NCBI GenBank assembly: GCA_034435035.1
Contig: DAOTXW010000040.1
Location: 62,001 to 126,000 of the forward strand
Source of the DNA: JAHEME01 sp034435035
Lineage (GTDB): Bacteria; Chloroflexota; Anaerolineae; Aggregatilineales; UBA3940
Direction of reading: 5' to 3'
DNA length: 64,000 nucleotides
Numbering within the stretch: the first letter of the stretch is position 1; every line of letters begins with the position of its first letter. The notes beneath the pieces are model-generated. The model made no database searches, was not told where the DNA came from, and saw only the letters and a program-made list of their open reading frames with translations. The translations under genes and the position numbers were made by a program. This document shows, in pieces, positions 33,667 through 42,566 of this stretch.

Positions 33667-36093
33667 TCAGGGAGCGCCGTATAGTGTGCGGTACATAGCG
33701 TAGTGCTCGTAGATGCGCTCGACATAGGTGCGCGGCTCGCTCAGGCTGATGGACTCAACGAACAGATCCGGGTCCCCGGCAGAAGCCTCAACCCAACTGG
33801 CGGTGCTTCCGGGCCCGGCATTGTAGGCGGTCAGGGCGGCAAATGGGTCCTGGTCGAAGCGGTCAAGCTCATCACGGAGCAGCCAGGTGCCGAACGCCAC
33901 GCTGACCACAGGGCGCTGCAGGTCAGAGGGCTGGTAGCCCGGCCAGCTCAGGCGAGCGGCAATGTCCTCCCCGGTGGGCGGCCATATCTGCATCAGACCT
34001 TGCGCCGACGCTGAAGATACGGCGAAACCCTCGAAGAGGCTTTCCTGCCAGATCAGCGCGTACACCCACAGCGGATCAAGCCCGTACCGCTCTGAGTCGG
34101 CGATCACCAGATCGGAGAAGTAGGTCGGGTAATACAGGCGTGCCAGAAAAGGCGGCGCTTCCAGGGAGGTGACGTCAGCCAGCTGCATCACACGACCGGC
34201 TGCCAGCAGCGATGAGCGGTAGAGGCCCATATCGCGGTAGAAGATTGCCAGCTGATACAGGGCCAGCGGATCGTCCTGATGGTCGCGGCGCAACGCCTCC
34301 AGCTGGCTGCGGGCTTCCGCGGTCTGCCCCAGTTCCCACAGTTCGCGCCCGCGCAGCATCCGGTTATCGGTGGCGAGATCGGCGCGCAGGCTTTCGGCCA
34401 ATGGAGGCTGCTCTGAAAGCGCGAATGTCTGTACGAGCCATGCTTCAGCTTCTTCGCGGCCCTCGTCCAGATCGGTAGGGAGCAGGAAGCCGGCGGGAGG
34501 GGCAAAGGGCTCGGTGCCATTGATCTGATCGCGCGCCCTGAGGGCGTAGAAGCGTGTGCCATCGGCGGTAAGAGCGCTGTTGAAGGCGACAGCGGCCTGC
34601 TCGCTGTTGCCAGCTGCCTGCAGAATCCTGCCAAGCCAGTAGTAGCTGGCGGCGGGGCGTTCATTCGCCGGCTGGGCTGCTGCCGTGTTCAGCAGCGTTT
34701 GCGCGGTCTCCATATCCCCGGCGCGATAGCTGTCCAGGGCGGCCTGGAATAGCAGTCGTGCCCCCCGGGCGTCTGTCGGGTATTCTGTGGCCAGCCGTTG
34801 GCCGTAAGCAGCCATGCGGGCCGTATCCCCGAGCGATTCCGCCAAGAGAGCAGCTGCAGAGAGCGCATCGGGCGCCTGAGCCAGCTCCGGATTTTCGGCA
34901 ACAAAGGCATCATATGCGGCAAAAGCGAGGTCTATGCTGCCTGCGGCGGCGTAAGCATCGGCCAGCTCCAGATGGGCATCGGCCCATGCCTCACCGTCTT
35001 CGAGTCCGAAGCGCCGGATCATGCCCTGCAGCTCGCTGATTGCAGCCTGGACATTCCCCAGCTGCCGGTAGGAGCGTGCGATGAAAAGATGTACATCAGG
35101 CGGGTAGTCAATCGGTGTGCTGGCAAGATAGTTGTAGAATGCCTCCAGGGCGATGTCATACTGGCCCTGATTGTAGTTCACCAGGCCTCGCTGAAACTGA
35201 TCAACCGGGTATCCGGCCTCCAGCAGGGCGCGCAGGGCGCTGAGAGCCTCGAAGCTCTCCGGATAGGCCATGAACACGAGGGTAAGCTGCTCGTAGCCAG
35301 CCTCAACCTGGCCTGCTTCCAGATACGTCTGCCCGATGGCGAACTCAATGCTGGCGCGGTAGGGTGCATTGTCGGCTACCGCCAGGATTGCCTGATACTG
35401 ACCGATCGCCAGATCGGTGCTTCTCAGAGAACGGAAGATGGCGGCGACTTTCTCCCGCAGCTGCAGGTGGCTTACTATATCGCGCTCTGCCAAAATGGCC
35501 TGATCATAGGCAGTCAGAGCGGCCTCAGTTTGGCCCAGCGCCAGGTTGGCGTCAGCAATGCGCTCGTATACAAAGCTGTCAATGAGGCCCGGCCGCAGGC
35601 TCAGGTAGGTCTGGTAATCCGTGATGGCGCCAGCCCAATCCGCCAGGCCCAGCTTCGCTTCACCGCGCAGGAAATATGCCTGAGCGGCCTTCGGATGATC
35701 GGGGAACTGGGCCAGCAGAGCGTCCAGAGCGGCGCGGGCTGAGCCGAAGTCCCCTCGCCGGAGCGAGGCCAGGGCCAGGCCAAGATAAGCGCGCACCGAT
35801 TCGTCAGGCGAGGTTGCAGCACTGGCAACGATAACCTCAAATGTCTCCATAGCTGCATCCCAGTCTCCATTCGACAGGCTGCGCTCAGCTGCCGCCAGTA
35901 TCTCCGCCGGGATCGGGGTGGAGGTAGGGGGCACGGTCGGAGTAGGGGTCACTGCAGGAGCGGCCAGGGAAGGAGGAATGCGGGTGGCAAGCGGGATGGG
36001 AAGACCGGATCCTGCTCCGTCGCAAGCTGCCAGAGCCAGGCTCACAGCCAGTGCTGCGACGGAATGCAGCGTCACGTCCTGAAGTCGGTTCAT
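33667..36093 (-). CDS. TPR-containing lytic transglycosylase lipoprotein (Slt-type)
   Basis: An 808-residue lipoprotein. The signal peptide ends LALAAC (lipid-bound C24), followed by a Pro/Thr linker and many tetratricopeptide repeats over about residues 60-640 (AYFLRGEAKLGLADWAGAI, AYDQAILAERD and similar). The C-terminal SLT domain has the catalytic glutamate in IWQESLFEG (E684), the SASAQGLMQIWP motif and LTAYNAGPG. It cleaves peptidoglycan with formation of anhydro ends, outside the cytoplasmic membrane. The ATG at 36093 begins an ideal signal peptide and lies 7 bases after a -10 element; a longer reading upstream would cross the promoter. It is probably monocistronic. Confidence 0.9.
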   Translation of the reverse strand: MNRLQDVTLHSVAALAVSLALAACDGAGSGLPIPLATRIPPSLAAPAVTPTPTVPPTSTPIPAEILAAAERSLSNGDWDAAMETFEVIVASAATSPDESVRAYLGLALASLRRGDFGSARAALDALLAQFPDHPKAAQAYFLRGEAKLGLADWAGAITDYQTYLSLRPGLIDSFVYERIADANLALGQTEAALTAYDQAILAERDIVSHLQLREKVAAIFRSLRSTDLAIGQYQAILAVADNAPYRASIEFAIGQTYLEAGQVEAGYEQLTLVFMAYPESFEALSALRALLEAGYPVDQFQRGLVNYNQGQYDIALEAFYNYLASTPIDYPPDVHLFIARSYRQLGNVQAAISELQGMIRRFGLEDGEAWADAHLELADAYAAAGSIDLAFAAYDAFVAENPELAQAPDALSAAALLAESLGDTARMAAYGQRLATEYPTDARGARLLFQAALDSYRAGDMETAQTLLNTAAAQPANERPAASYYWLGRILQAAGNSEQAAVAFNSALTADGTRFYALRARDQINGTEPFAPPAGFLLPTDLDEGREEAEAWLVQTFALSEQPPLAESLRADLATDNRMLRGRELWELGQTAEARSQLEALRRDHQDDPLALYQLAIFYRDMGLYRSSLLAAGRVMQLADVTSLEAPPFLARLYYPTYFSDLVIADSERYGLDPLWVYALIWQESLFEGFAVSSASAQGLMQIWPPTGEDIAARLSWPGYQPSDLQRPVVSVAFGTWLLRDELDRFDQDPFAALTAYNAGPGSTASWVEASAGDPDLFVESISLSEPRTYVERIYEHYAMYRTLYGAP

Positions 36094-36100
36094 GCGGCAG

Positions 36101-36130
36101 ATTATGTCGGGGCGTTTGGTGCTTGTCAAA
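36101..36130 (-). promoter_or_regulatory. Promoter of the lytic transglycosylase gene
   Basis: On the minus strand TTGACA (36130-36125), 18 bases and CATAAT (36106-36101). The start (about 36094) falls next to the ATG at 36093. The same TTGTCAA sequence reads as a -35-like hexamer on the plus strand, 15 bases before an extended TACTAT (36145-36150) that could serve the PfkB gene. Confidence 0.6.
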
Positions 36131-36186
36131 CGCTCTTGGCATGATACTATCACCCAGGTCAGCCACATGGATCCACAGGAGCTTCT

Positions 36187-37110
36187 ATGATGCCGCCTGC
36201 TTTTGACGTGCTGAGCTACGGGACGATAGGCGCCGATCTGGTGCTGGAGGTGCCCCATTGGCCAACGCCGGATTCCGGCACCCATGCACGCAGCCGGGGC
36301 CTGCACCCCGGCGGCAAGGCCACCAACACCGGATCGCTGCTGGCGCGCTGGGGGCTTCGGGTGGCGGTGAGCGGCACGGTCATCGGCGATGACGAGATGG
36401 GCAACCGCCTGGTAACGATGCTGGAGCAGGTTCCGGGCCTGAGCCTTGACTATCTGGAGCGGCGGCCCGGGCTGGACAGTATGTATTGCTGTGTGCTGGT
36501 CAGGCTGGATGGCGAGCGCGCTATCATCGGCGTGAATGCCGATGAAGTGCCGTACACATTACCCTCGCGCGCAATGATCGAGAACACGCATGTTTTGACT
36601 CTCGATCTTTATGGCGGCGCTGAGCGCGTCGAGATTGCACGGCTGGCGCATGCGCAGGAGAAGCCGGTGGTGGTGGGTGATGTCCGCTCACCGGAGCACC
36701 CGGTACTTCTCTATGCGACCATTGCGCTGGCTTCGGCAGCGGAGCTGCGTCAATCCTACCCGGGCCGTCCTGCGGCGGAATTTGCTGCAGCCGTGCTCAG
36801 CCGTGGGCCTGCCTGCGTCATGGTAACGGCGGCTGCCGGCCCGGTGCAGGTATTCAGCCGCAGCGGCGGGGTGTCCATTCTGCCGCCAGCAGTGCAAGTC
36901 GTTGACACAACCGGGGCAGGGGATGCTTTCCGGGCAGGCGTGGTCTATGGTATACGTCATGGGTGGCCGCTCGAAGAGTGCGCAGCCTTCGGTACCGCGG
37001 CGGGTTCACTGAAGACCCGGGTTCTGGGAGCCGCCAGCGGCCCATGGGATGTGGAGGATGTGCGGTCTCTGGCTGCCAGCCTGACTCGTACTAAGTTCAA
37101 CTGGCCCTGA
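36187..37110 (+). CDS. PfkB-family carbohydrate kinase
   Basis: A 307-residue ribokinase-like sugar kinase. It has the N-terminal GGKATNTG glycine motif and the C-terminal DTTGAGDAFRAG motif, with D246 as the catalytic base and the anion hole. Such enzymes phosphorylate ribose, fructose, nucleosides or related sugars; the substrate cannot be told by eye. CAGGAG precedes the ATG by 5 bases. It stands alone between a divergent transglycosylase gene and a convergent response regulator. Confidence 0.85.
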   Translation: MMPPAFDVLSYGTIGADLVLEVPHWPTPDSGTHARSRGLHPGGKATNTGSLLARWGLRVAVSGTVIGDDEMGNRLVTMLEQVPGLSLDYLERRPGLDSMYCCVLVRLDGERAIIGVNADEVPYTLPSRAMIENTHVLTLDLYGGAERVEIARLAHAQEKPVVVGDVRSPEHPVLLYATIALASAAELRQSYPGRPAAEFAAAVLSRGPACVMVTAAAGPVQVFSRSGGVSILPPAVQVVDTTGAGDAFRAGVVYGIRHGWPLEECAAFGTAAGSLKTRVLGAASGPWDVEDVRSLAASLTRTKFNWP

Positions 37111-37238
37111 GATCGGATCTCAGTCCACGCAGGAACCCCACCAGGGAAGCGTGGTTTATCATGAAGCGGAGGTGCCCCGGCAGGGAGTGTCGCGAGCTCC
37201 CCTGGCGTCGGCAGCCAGTGCAGTCCGCCGCCCTATCA

Positions 37239-37619
37239 CTATCCGCGATCGGGGACCAGCATCTCGCGAACTTTGGCGATCAGATCGCTATGTAGAATCG
37301 GCTTGGATAAGTAGTCATCGGCGCCCGCGTTCATTCCTCGCTCAACCGATTCGGGGTCGCCGCGCGCGGACAGGATGAGTATCGGAGTCTCCCGGGTAGC
37401 ACCTGCTGCTCGGATCTGGCGGCACAGTTCGATGCCGTCAATACCCGGCATCATCACATCCAGGATAATCATATCCGGTGTAATGCTGCGGAGGTGGTTG
37501 AGCGCCTCATAGGCATCCTGCGCCTTGACGACCTCGAAGCCGCCGCGCTCAAGCATGATGCCGATCAATGTGAGCGCGCCAACCTCATCATCTACCACCA
37601 TGATCCGATTCTTGTCCAT
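37239..37619 (-). CDS. Stand-alone response regulator receiver protein
   Basis: A 126-residue CheY-like receiver domain with no output domain. The acid pocket is VVDDE (D10, D11), the phospho-acceptor is D54 in IILDVMMPG, and the conserved lysine is in LSKPI. It would be phosphorylated by a histidine kinase encoded elsewhere and act by protein contact. No kinase gene is nearby. GGGAG lies upstream of the ATG. Its target is unknown. Confidence 0.9.
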   Translation of the reverse strand: MDKNRIMVVDDEVGALTLIGIMLERGGFEVVKAQDAYEALNHLRSITPDMIILDVMMPGIDGIELCRQIRAAGATRETPILILSARGDPESVERGMNAGADDYLSKPILHSDLIAKVREMLVPDRG

Positions 37620-37890
37620 GGCTGTGGTCGCTCCCTAGCCGTTGGAGAGCCGCATGTCAGTACTTTCGACAGACATTGCACTTGATGACAGTCTACAACA
37701 ACTGGCGGCTTTTGCAAACGTCTGCCTCAGAAGCGGTGAGGAATGACCACCCTGAGCCCGATAGTGGCACAGCAATGTGACATCCAGCATTAGATACGTC
37801 ATGTGCCAGGTGGCTGTGAAACCCTCCCTAGTGTAGCACAATTCTGGATGCTGCAAGCGAATGTGCCTGCCAGCTGTGCGGTGAAGCGGA
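37620..37890. other. Intergenic region without a recognisable gene
   Basis: The interval between the response regulator and the first PPC lipoprotein gene is about 320 bases. I see no gene, tRNA or strong hairpin in it. Its right end holds the lipoprotein promoter. Confidence 0.6.
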
Positions 37891-37920
37891 TTGATGGTGC
37901 TCGAAGGCGCCTGTTATAAT
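37891..37920 (+). promoter_or_regulatory. Promoter of the PPC lipoprotein pair
   Basis: TTGATG (37891-37896), 18 bases and a perfect TATAAT (37915-37920). Transcription would begin near 37927. Confidence 0.65.
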
Positions 37921-37942
37921 ACGCGCGTGCCGATGCTGAGAG

Positions 37943-39475
37943 ATGACACGATCGCACATGTTCGACAACCATCCAACCCGCTTCCGCCAGCCCCTCATGA
38001 GCAGACAGCCTCTTTCATGGGGGCTGGCTGTGCTGGGAGGAATGCTCCTCCTCTCGGCGTGCCAGCGTGAGGGGCTGCAGCCTCTCTCCGCGCCGACAGA
38101 CTCCGGGCTGGCCGGCGGTGGGGCGGATGTATCTCTGGCGGCTGCCACGCCGCAGCCTATTCTGCCCGATGCCAGTCCGACCCCGGCCAATGCCGTGGGG
38201 GCAGTGCTTGCCGAGCAGACGATCGCCCTCAATGCGGCGGACAACGCGCCTGTGGCTCTACCCTTCACCGGCAGTACGGGCCAGGTGATCCGCGTGGACC
38301 TGGCGCTGAGCCCCCCTGACGCTGAGTGTGATCTGCGAGTCATCGATAAGTTTGGCAGTGTGCTTGCCGAGGCATCTGGCCGTGCGGGGCAGCCTCCTCC
38401 TCAGGTGGCCGAGCTGGCCCTGCCCTATGACGGCACCTACCGAGTCGAGGCAGCCGTGCTGTCCGGCCAGGCATCGGCAACCGTCCGCGTCAGCCAGGGC
38501 GGCCCTGCCAGCGGAGGTGGCTCATATGGAGGGCTTCCCATCTATGCTTCGGCCCGGCTTTCCAGCGCAGGCGTCTACCACGTATACCAGTTCGATCTGG
38601 CGGTCGGACGGACGGTCACCCTTTCTGCGGTCTCAGCAGATGCATCGCCTGGCGTGCTGGACCTGCGGCTGTTTGGGCCGGATGGTCGGCTCTCGGCCCA
38701 CAGCACCGAAGGAATGGTGAGCGGATATGTCGCTGCCGAGTCGGGCATACACACGGCCCTGATCGGACTCACTCGCCCGGGCAGCGTTCCTTACGTGTTC
38801 AAGGTGGTGCAGGATGATGTTCCGCCAACGCCGGTTGGCCCGGCGGATGTGGTGCTGAACCAGACGTACCCGGTTTCGCTCGTTGAGGGAAGCAACCTGA
38901 TCGTCGCGTTCGATGGATCCCGTGGCGAGACGCTGCGGATTGCGGTTTTCGATATGCCGCGCGATCTCGGTGTCGATCTGTACCTGCGCAGCCCGTTTGA
39001 TCAGACGATTGCGTTTGCCACAGGTACCCCTGCAGAGCAGGAGACAGCTATTCGCGAGATACAGCTCCCCTATACAGGGCAGTATCACCTTGAGATGCGC
39101 CCGCGCGGGTCCGGCACAGCCGCGTTTGCGTTGACACGCCTGCCGGCTGAAGCCTTGACCGGCGGCGGTTATTTCGGCGAGGCGGCGACAGGCCGGCGTT
39201 CCGGTGCTTTTACATCGGGTCAGATCTATCATGTCTATCAGTTTTTGCTCACCCGCCCGGCGGCAGTCAGCCTGACTCTCACTTCCGGGCCGCGGTTAGA
39301 CGCAGTGATGGTACTCCTCTCCCCGGATGGCAGGCAGATCGCGCTTCGAGCTACAGACAACCGGGGTGATGCGCAGCTGGAAGAAAACCTCCGGCAGACG
39401 GGAACCTACACCGTGATGGTCTATTCCCCTTCAGGCGCAACAGGAGCCTATGAGTTTGCCTATCTTCGCCGCTGA
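37943..39475 (+). CDS. Lipoprotein with PPC-type beta-sandwich domains (first copy)
   Basis: A 510-residue lipoprotein with a signal peptide ending LLLSAC (C40). Three beta-rich modules contain YHVYQFDLAVGRTVTL, SLVEGSNLIVAFDGSRGE and YHVYQFLLTRPAAVSL, the pattern of pre-peptidase C-terminal (PPC) or related bacterial domains. PPC domains usually accompany secreted enzymes, but no catalytic domain is visible, so a surface binding role is inferred. An ATG at 37997 (M19) begins a more typical 21-residue signal peptide and may be the true start. The stop overlaps the next gene by 26 bases. Confidence 0.75.
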   Translation: MTRSHMFDNHPTRFRQPLMSRQPLSWGLAVLGGMLLLSACQREGLQPLSAPTDSGLAGGGADVSLAAATPQPILPDASPTPANAVGAVLAEQTIALNAADNAPVALPFTGSTGQVIRVDLALSPPDAECDLRVIDKFGSVLAEASGRAGQPPPQVAELALPYDGTYRVEAAVLSGQASATVRVSQGGPASGGGSYGGLPIYASARLSSAGVYHVYQFDLAVGRTVTLSAVSADASPGVLDLRLFGPDGRLSAHSTEGMVSGYVAAESGIHTALIGLTRPGSVPYVFKVVQDDVPPTPVGPADVVLNQTYPVSLVEGSNLIVAFDGSRGETLRIAVFDMPRDLGVDLYLRSPFDQTIAFATGTPAEQETAIREIQLPYTGQYHLEMRPRGSGTAAFALTRLPAEALTGGGYFGEAATGRRSGAFTSGQIYHVYQFLLTRPAAVSLTLTSGPRLDAVMVLLSPDGRQIALRATDNRGDAQLEENLRQTGTYTVMVYSPSGATGAYEFAYLRR

Positions 39476-41009
39476 GGCGCAGCCCCGAAAGGGGGTGCAC
39501 CGTGTGCGGGCTGCAGCCCGGGCGCTTTGCTGGGTGGCGTTGATGGCCGGCTGCCGGCCAGTGCAGGGCGCTCAGCCTGCGCCAACACCGGGGACTACTG
39601 CTACTCCGTGGCCGACGCTGGCTCCAATGGCGCCCGTTCCGGGGGAGGGAGGGCAAGCTCCCACCCCCCTGCCGGGCCCGCAGCTTCGCGACAAGTTCCG
39701 AGTCGAGGTTGTGACCGGCGTATCCGCTGTCTTCCCGCTTGAAGGGCGGATCGAACAACCGGTACGTATTGAGGCACTGGTCCTGAGCGGCGACTTAGAT
39801 CCTGTCATCATCATCACTACAAGTGACGGGGATCGGCTGGCTTCGGTGAATGGCGGAGGGCCCGGGCAGCCGGAGGTCATCGGCGAGTTCCAGTTCCCCG
39901 GGACGGGCTACTACGAGCTGGGGCTGGCAGCCAGTAGCGGTGCGGGCGAGCTTGGGGTCTCGATCTACAACCTTGATCCGGCGGCGATCGAAGGTGGCGG
40001 CGTTTTTTCTTCGATTGAGGAGATCCTGCATGGGAGTATGGACCAGCCAGCCAGTTATCACATTTATCGGCTGACGCTGGAGCGCGGCCATCGCATTGAT
40101 CTGGCAGCCACCGCTATGACCGACGGCCTGGATCTGGTGATGGAGCTCTACGGGCCTGACGGGGCACTGAAGGAATCGCGCGATGACAATGTAGGCAAGG
40201 ATCCACGCCTGTGGAACTACATGCCCAGTCAGACCGGGACCTACATTGTCGTGCTGAGCAACTTTGATCAGAATACAGGTGACTATGAGCTGGCGGTGAG
40301 CCCTTCGGTATCTGGTGGCGAAGCCGCGATCGGCTCACGGGCGGAGGTTCAGCTGGAAGGCTCGCCCCGGCGCAGCACCTGGTTCACCTTCCCCGGTCGG
40401 GCACTGGACGCTGTCAGGATCGAGGCGCGCACTGCATCACCGGGTGTGGATATATGGCTGTCGGTCACGGATCCGTATGGCAACCGGCTGGCATCTGCTG
40501 ATCTGAACGGGCCGGGTGGTACGGAGACACTTTCACTGGTACAACTGCCGTTCGATGGCGCCTATCAGGTCGAGTTCCAGACGCTCGCCGAAAGCGGTCC
40601 CGTCGAGTATCTCATCACCACGACACGGGCAGCCGATCTTGATCTGGGAGGGCGGATCGCGCCGAGCAACTTTGCGCGCACCGGCGCTTTTGATGCGCCC
40701 GGCACGGTGCTTTCGTACACATTTGATGCCAGCGCGGGTGATCTGATAGCTGTCAGCGCCCGCCCGACCGTGGCTGGAAGCGATCTGGATATGGGTTTCT
40801 ACCTGTATGCGCCAGATGGATCCCGGCTGGCGAGTCACGATGATGACGTGGGCAAAAACCCGGTGGCTGATGGCATTGAGCTGCCTTTGACAGGGCGATA
40901 TGTCGTCTGCCTGTGGAATTATGGTGGCACACTCGGCCCATTTGAGGTGGTCATTGCCAACCCGGAAGCGCCCGTCGCACCCCCTGGCTCTCCGGGATCG
41001 ACTCCATGA
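39450..41009 (+). CDS. Lipoprotein with PPC-type beta-sandwich domains (second copy)
   Basis: A 519-residue relative of the preceding protein, coupled to it by a 26-base overlap. The signal peptide ends LMAGC (C35), followed by a Thr/Pro linker and at least three PPC-like modules (YHIYRLTLERGHRIDLA, STWFTFPGRALDAVRIEA, LSYTFDASAGDLIAVSA). Two contain a conserved GPDG/APDGS turn followed by SRDDNVGKDP or SHDDDVGKNP, a likely calcium-binding acid loop. No enzyme domain is present. The AGGAG before the start codon is close (3 bases). Confidence 0.72.
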   Translation: MSLPIFAAEAQPRKGVHRVRAAARALCWVALMAGCRPVQGAQPAPTPGTTATPWPTLAPMAPVPGEGGQAPTPLPGPQLRDKFRVEVVTGVSAVFPLEGRIEQPVRIEALVLSGDLDPVIIITTSDGDRLASVNGGGPGQPEVIGEFQFPGTGYYELGLAASSGAGELGVSIYNLDPAAIEGGGVFSSIEEILHGSMDQPASYHIYRLTLERGHRIDLAATAMTDGLDLVMELYGPDGALKESRDDNVGKDPRLWNYMPSQTGTYIVVLSNFDQNTGDYELAVSPSVSGGEAAIGSRAEVQLEGSPRRSTWFTFPGRALDAVRIEARTASPGVDIWLSVTDPYGNRLASADLNGPGGTETLSLVQLPFDGAYQVEFQTLAESGPVEYLITTTRAADLDLGGRIAPSNFARTGAFDAPGTVLSYTFDASAGDLIAVSARPTVAGSDLDMGFYLYAPDGSRLASHDDDVGKNPVADGIELPLTGRYVVCLWNYGGTLGPFEVVIANPEAPVAPPGSPGSTP

Positions 41010-41019
41010 TCCGCGCCTG

Positions 41020-41049
41020 AAAAAAGCAGCGGGGCGCAACGCCCCGCTG
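41020..41049 (-). terminator. Terminator of the L25 gene (minus strand)
   Basis: A perfect 10-bp stem CAGCGGGGCG/CGCCCCGCTG (41027-41049) with a 3-base loop, followed on the minus strand by TTTTTT (41025-41020). It is also in place to end the plus-strand lipoprotein mRNA. Confidence 0.8.
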
Positions 41050-41076
41050 TGAAGACCAGGTAACAGATGGCTGCGA

Positions 41077-41727
41077 TTATTCCTCTTCTTCTTCGGCGCG
41101 CCGCTCGCGGATGACTTCTACAGCGTCCGCCGAGATCGGCTCGACAAATAGGGCCTCTTCAACCTCGGCGGTCATCGGCTGATCGATCTTGAGGATCAAT
41201 TCACCGGGGTCTGTTACGATGCGGACGCCCGCAGGAACGGGCAGATCGCTCACCAGGATGTGCTGTCCAACAGCAGTAAGCGTGCTTGCTTCCACCTGAA
41301 TGCTGGGTGGCAGATCGGCCGGGAGCGCCTCCACCTCGACCGAGTTGGTGAGATGAATCAGGATGCCTTCGCGGCTTGCCACAACCGGAGATTCACCCAC
41401 CACCACCACCGGCACCTCTGCGCGGATCAGCCGATCCATCGCCACCCGGTAGAAATCGACATGCAGGATGTTACCTGCGATGGGGTCCCGCTGAACCTCG
41501 CGGGCGAGCGCCGGGATGGACTGGCTGCCCACCTGAAGTGCGATCAGCTGCGTGCCACCCGCATGCGCCAGGACGGAGCGCAGGGCTTTATGATCAACCG
41601 TGAGGTTAATGGGCTCAGATTCGCGGCCATAGACAACAGCCGGGACCATACCCTGCCGGCGAAGCTGCTTGACTTTCTTGCCGACGATCTCGCGCGGACT
41701 TGCCTCAAGCGAGTATTTCTGGCTCAT
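41077..41727 (-). CDS. rplY: 50S ribosomal protein L25 (CTC/TL5 type)
   Basis: A 216-residue L25 of the long form, which binds 5S rRNA. It has the N-terminal L25 domain (SLEASPREIVGKKVKQLRRQG, VPAVVYGRE, LHVDFYRVAMDRLIRAEVPV) and the C-terminal TL5/CTC domain (AEVEEALFVEP), with an acidic end (RAEEEEE). The ATG at 41727 follows GAGGAG. An in-frame start at 41880 would lie upstream of the predicted transcription start and is rejected. It lies downstream of a separate minus-strand operon but has its own promoter and terminator. Confidence 0.92.
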   Translation of the reverse strand: MSQKYSLEASPREIVGKKVKQLRRQGMVPAVVYGRESEPINLTVDHKALRSVLAHAGGTQLIALQVGSQSIPALAREVQRDPIAGNILHVDFYRVAMDRLIRAEVPVVVVGESPVVASREGILIHLTNSVEVEALPADLPPSIQVEASTLTAVGQHILVSDLPVPAGVRIVTDPGELILKIDQPMTAEVEEALFVEPISADAVEVIRERRAEEEEE

Positions 41728-41880
41728 TCTTTCGTTCTCCTCTACCACAGCCTTCGCCAGCGACGAGCTCCCATCAACGCCGGATCGTGGCTGGTTGCAG
41801 TTCAGCAAACAAAATGGGCGCCTCCACTCCGCCGCCAGCACTGCCGGGCAGCGAAGGGCCGGGAACGCCCCGCGGCACAT

Positions 41881-41909
41881 ATTGTACCGGGCGCAGGATA
41901 CAGCGTCAA
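41881..41909 (-). promoter_or_regulatory. Promoter of the L25 gene
   Basis: On the minus strand TTGACG (41909-41904), exactly 17 bases and TACAAT (41886-41881), with a start near 41874. It gives an unusually long leader of about 147 bases. Confidence 0.65.
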
Positions 41910-41951
41910 TAGCGGGCGGCCCCGGCTTATACCTGAAGGGCCGCCGCCCGG

Positions 41952-42548
41952 TCAGGACTCGGACGCGGCCACGTAGCGGTCAATGAGATCGGGCGTGAGG
42001 GGGCCGAGATGCTCAGCGCGAACGATCCCCCGGGAGTCCAGAATCACCGTGGTGGGGAATACCCGTATTCCGTACAGTGCAATGATGGAGCCGTCCGGAT
42101 CGAGCGCCGCCGGGAACGTGAGTCCAAGCTCCTGCATATAGGCCGATACCACCTCAGGCTGTTCGCCTGCGTTCACTGCCACCACGTTGATCTGGCCCGC
42201 AGCAAAGGCCTGCTGAAGGGCCGGCATCTCCACGCGGCAGGGGCCGCACCAGGTCGCCCAGAAGTTGACGGCTACCGGCGTATCACGGTACAGAGAGCTG
42301 AGACGGATCACACCGCCGGCCTGGGTGCTGGCGCTGAAGTCCGGCGCGGGTTCTCCCACAATCACACGGTCGGGGATGGCGGTTGGCAACGCCGTCTGCC
42401 CCGGCGCCGGGGCGGAGCGGGGGCCGGCGCTCAACACAGCCAGCGCCATGACTGCGCCGGCGGCGATCCCTCCCAGCAGTAGAATGACCGGTGCGCGGCT
42501 GTCAGTCCGACCCGACACGGGGTGCTTTCCTTCATTAGCTGATGACAT
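41952..42548 (-). CDS. TlpA-like membrane-anchored thioredoxin
   Basis: A 198-residue protein with one N-terminal membrane helix (about 20-40) and a thioredoxin-fold domain outside the membrane. The redox motif is WATWCGPCR (C101, C104) and the cis-proline region is VFPTTVILD. TlpA/ResA proteins reduce disulfides, for example in cytochrome c maturation. It is the last gene of a four-gene minus-strand operon (permease, TIGR03943, propeller protein, TlpA). The start codon lies in a 13-base tandem repeat; the frame that gives MSSANEGKHP is the only one with the full domain. Confidence 0.88.
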   Translation of the reverse strand: MSSANEGKHPVSGRTDSRAPVILLLGGIAAGAVMALAVLSAGPRSAPAPGQTALPTAIPDRVIVGEPAPDFSASTQAGGVIRLSSLYRDTPVAVNFWATWCGPCRVEMPALQQAFAAGQINVVAVNAGEQPEVVSAYMQELGLTFPAALDPDGSIIALYGIRVFPTTVILDSRGIVRAEHLGPLTPDLIDRYVAASES

Positions 42549-42558
42549 TAGCTGATGA
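42533..42558. repeat. Two tandem 13-bp repeats across a start codon
   Basis: CATTAGCTGATGA occurs twice back to back (42533-42545, 42546-42558). On the minus strand this duplicates the ATG and first codons of the TlpA gene. Only the copy at 42548 is in frame. Confidence 0.9.
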
Positions 42559-42566
42559 CGTTACCA

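Noticed and set aside
34798..35742. A 314-codon plus-strand frame inside the lytic transglycosylase gene
   Set aside because: It is antisense to clear TPR repeats and its translation has no recognisable domain.
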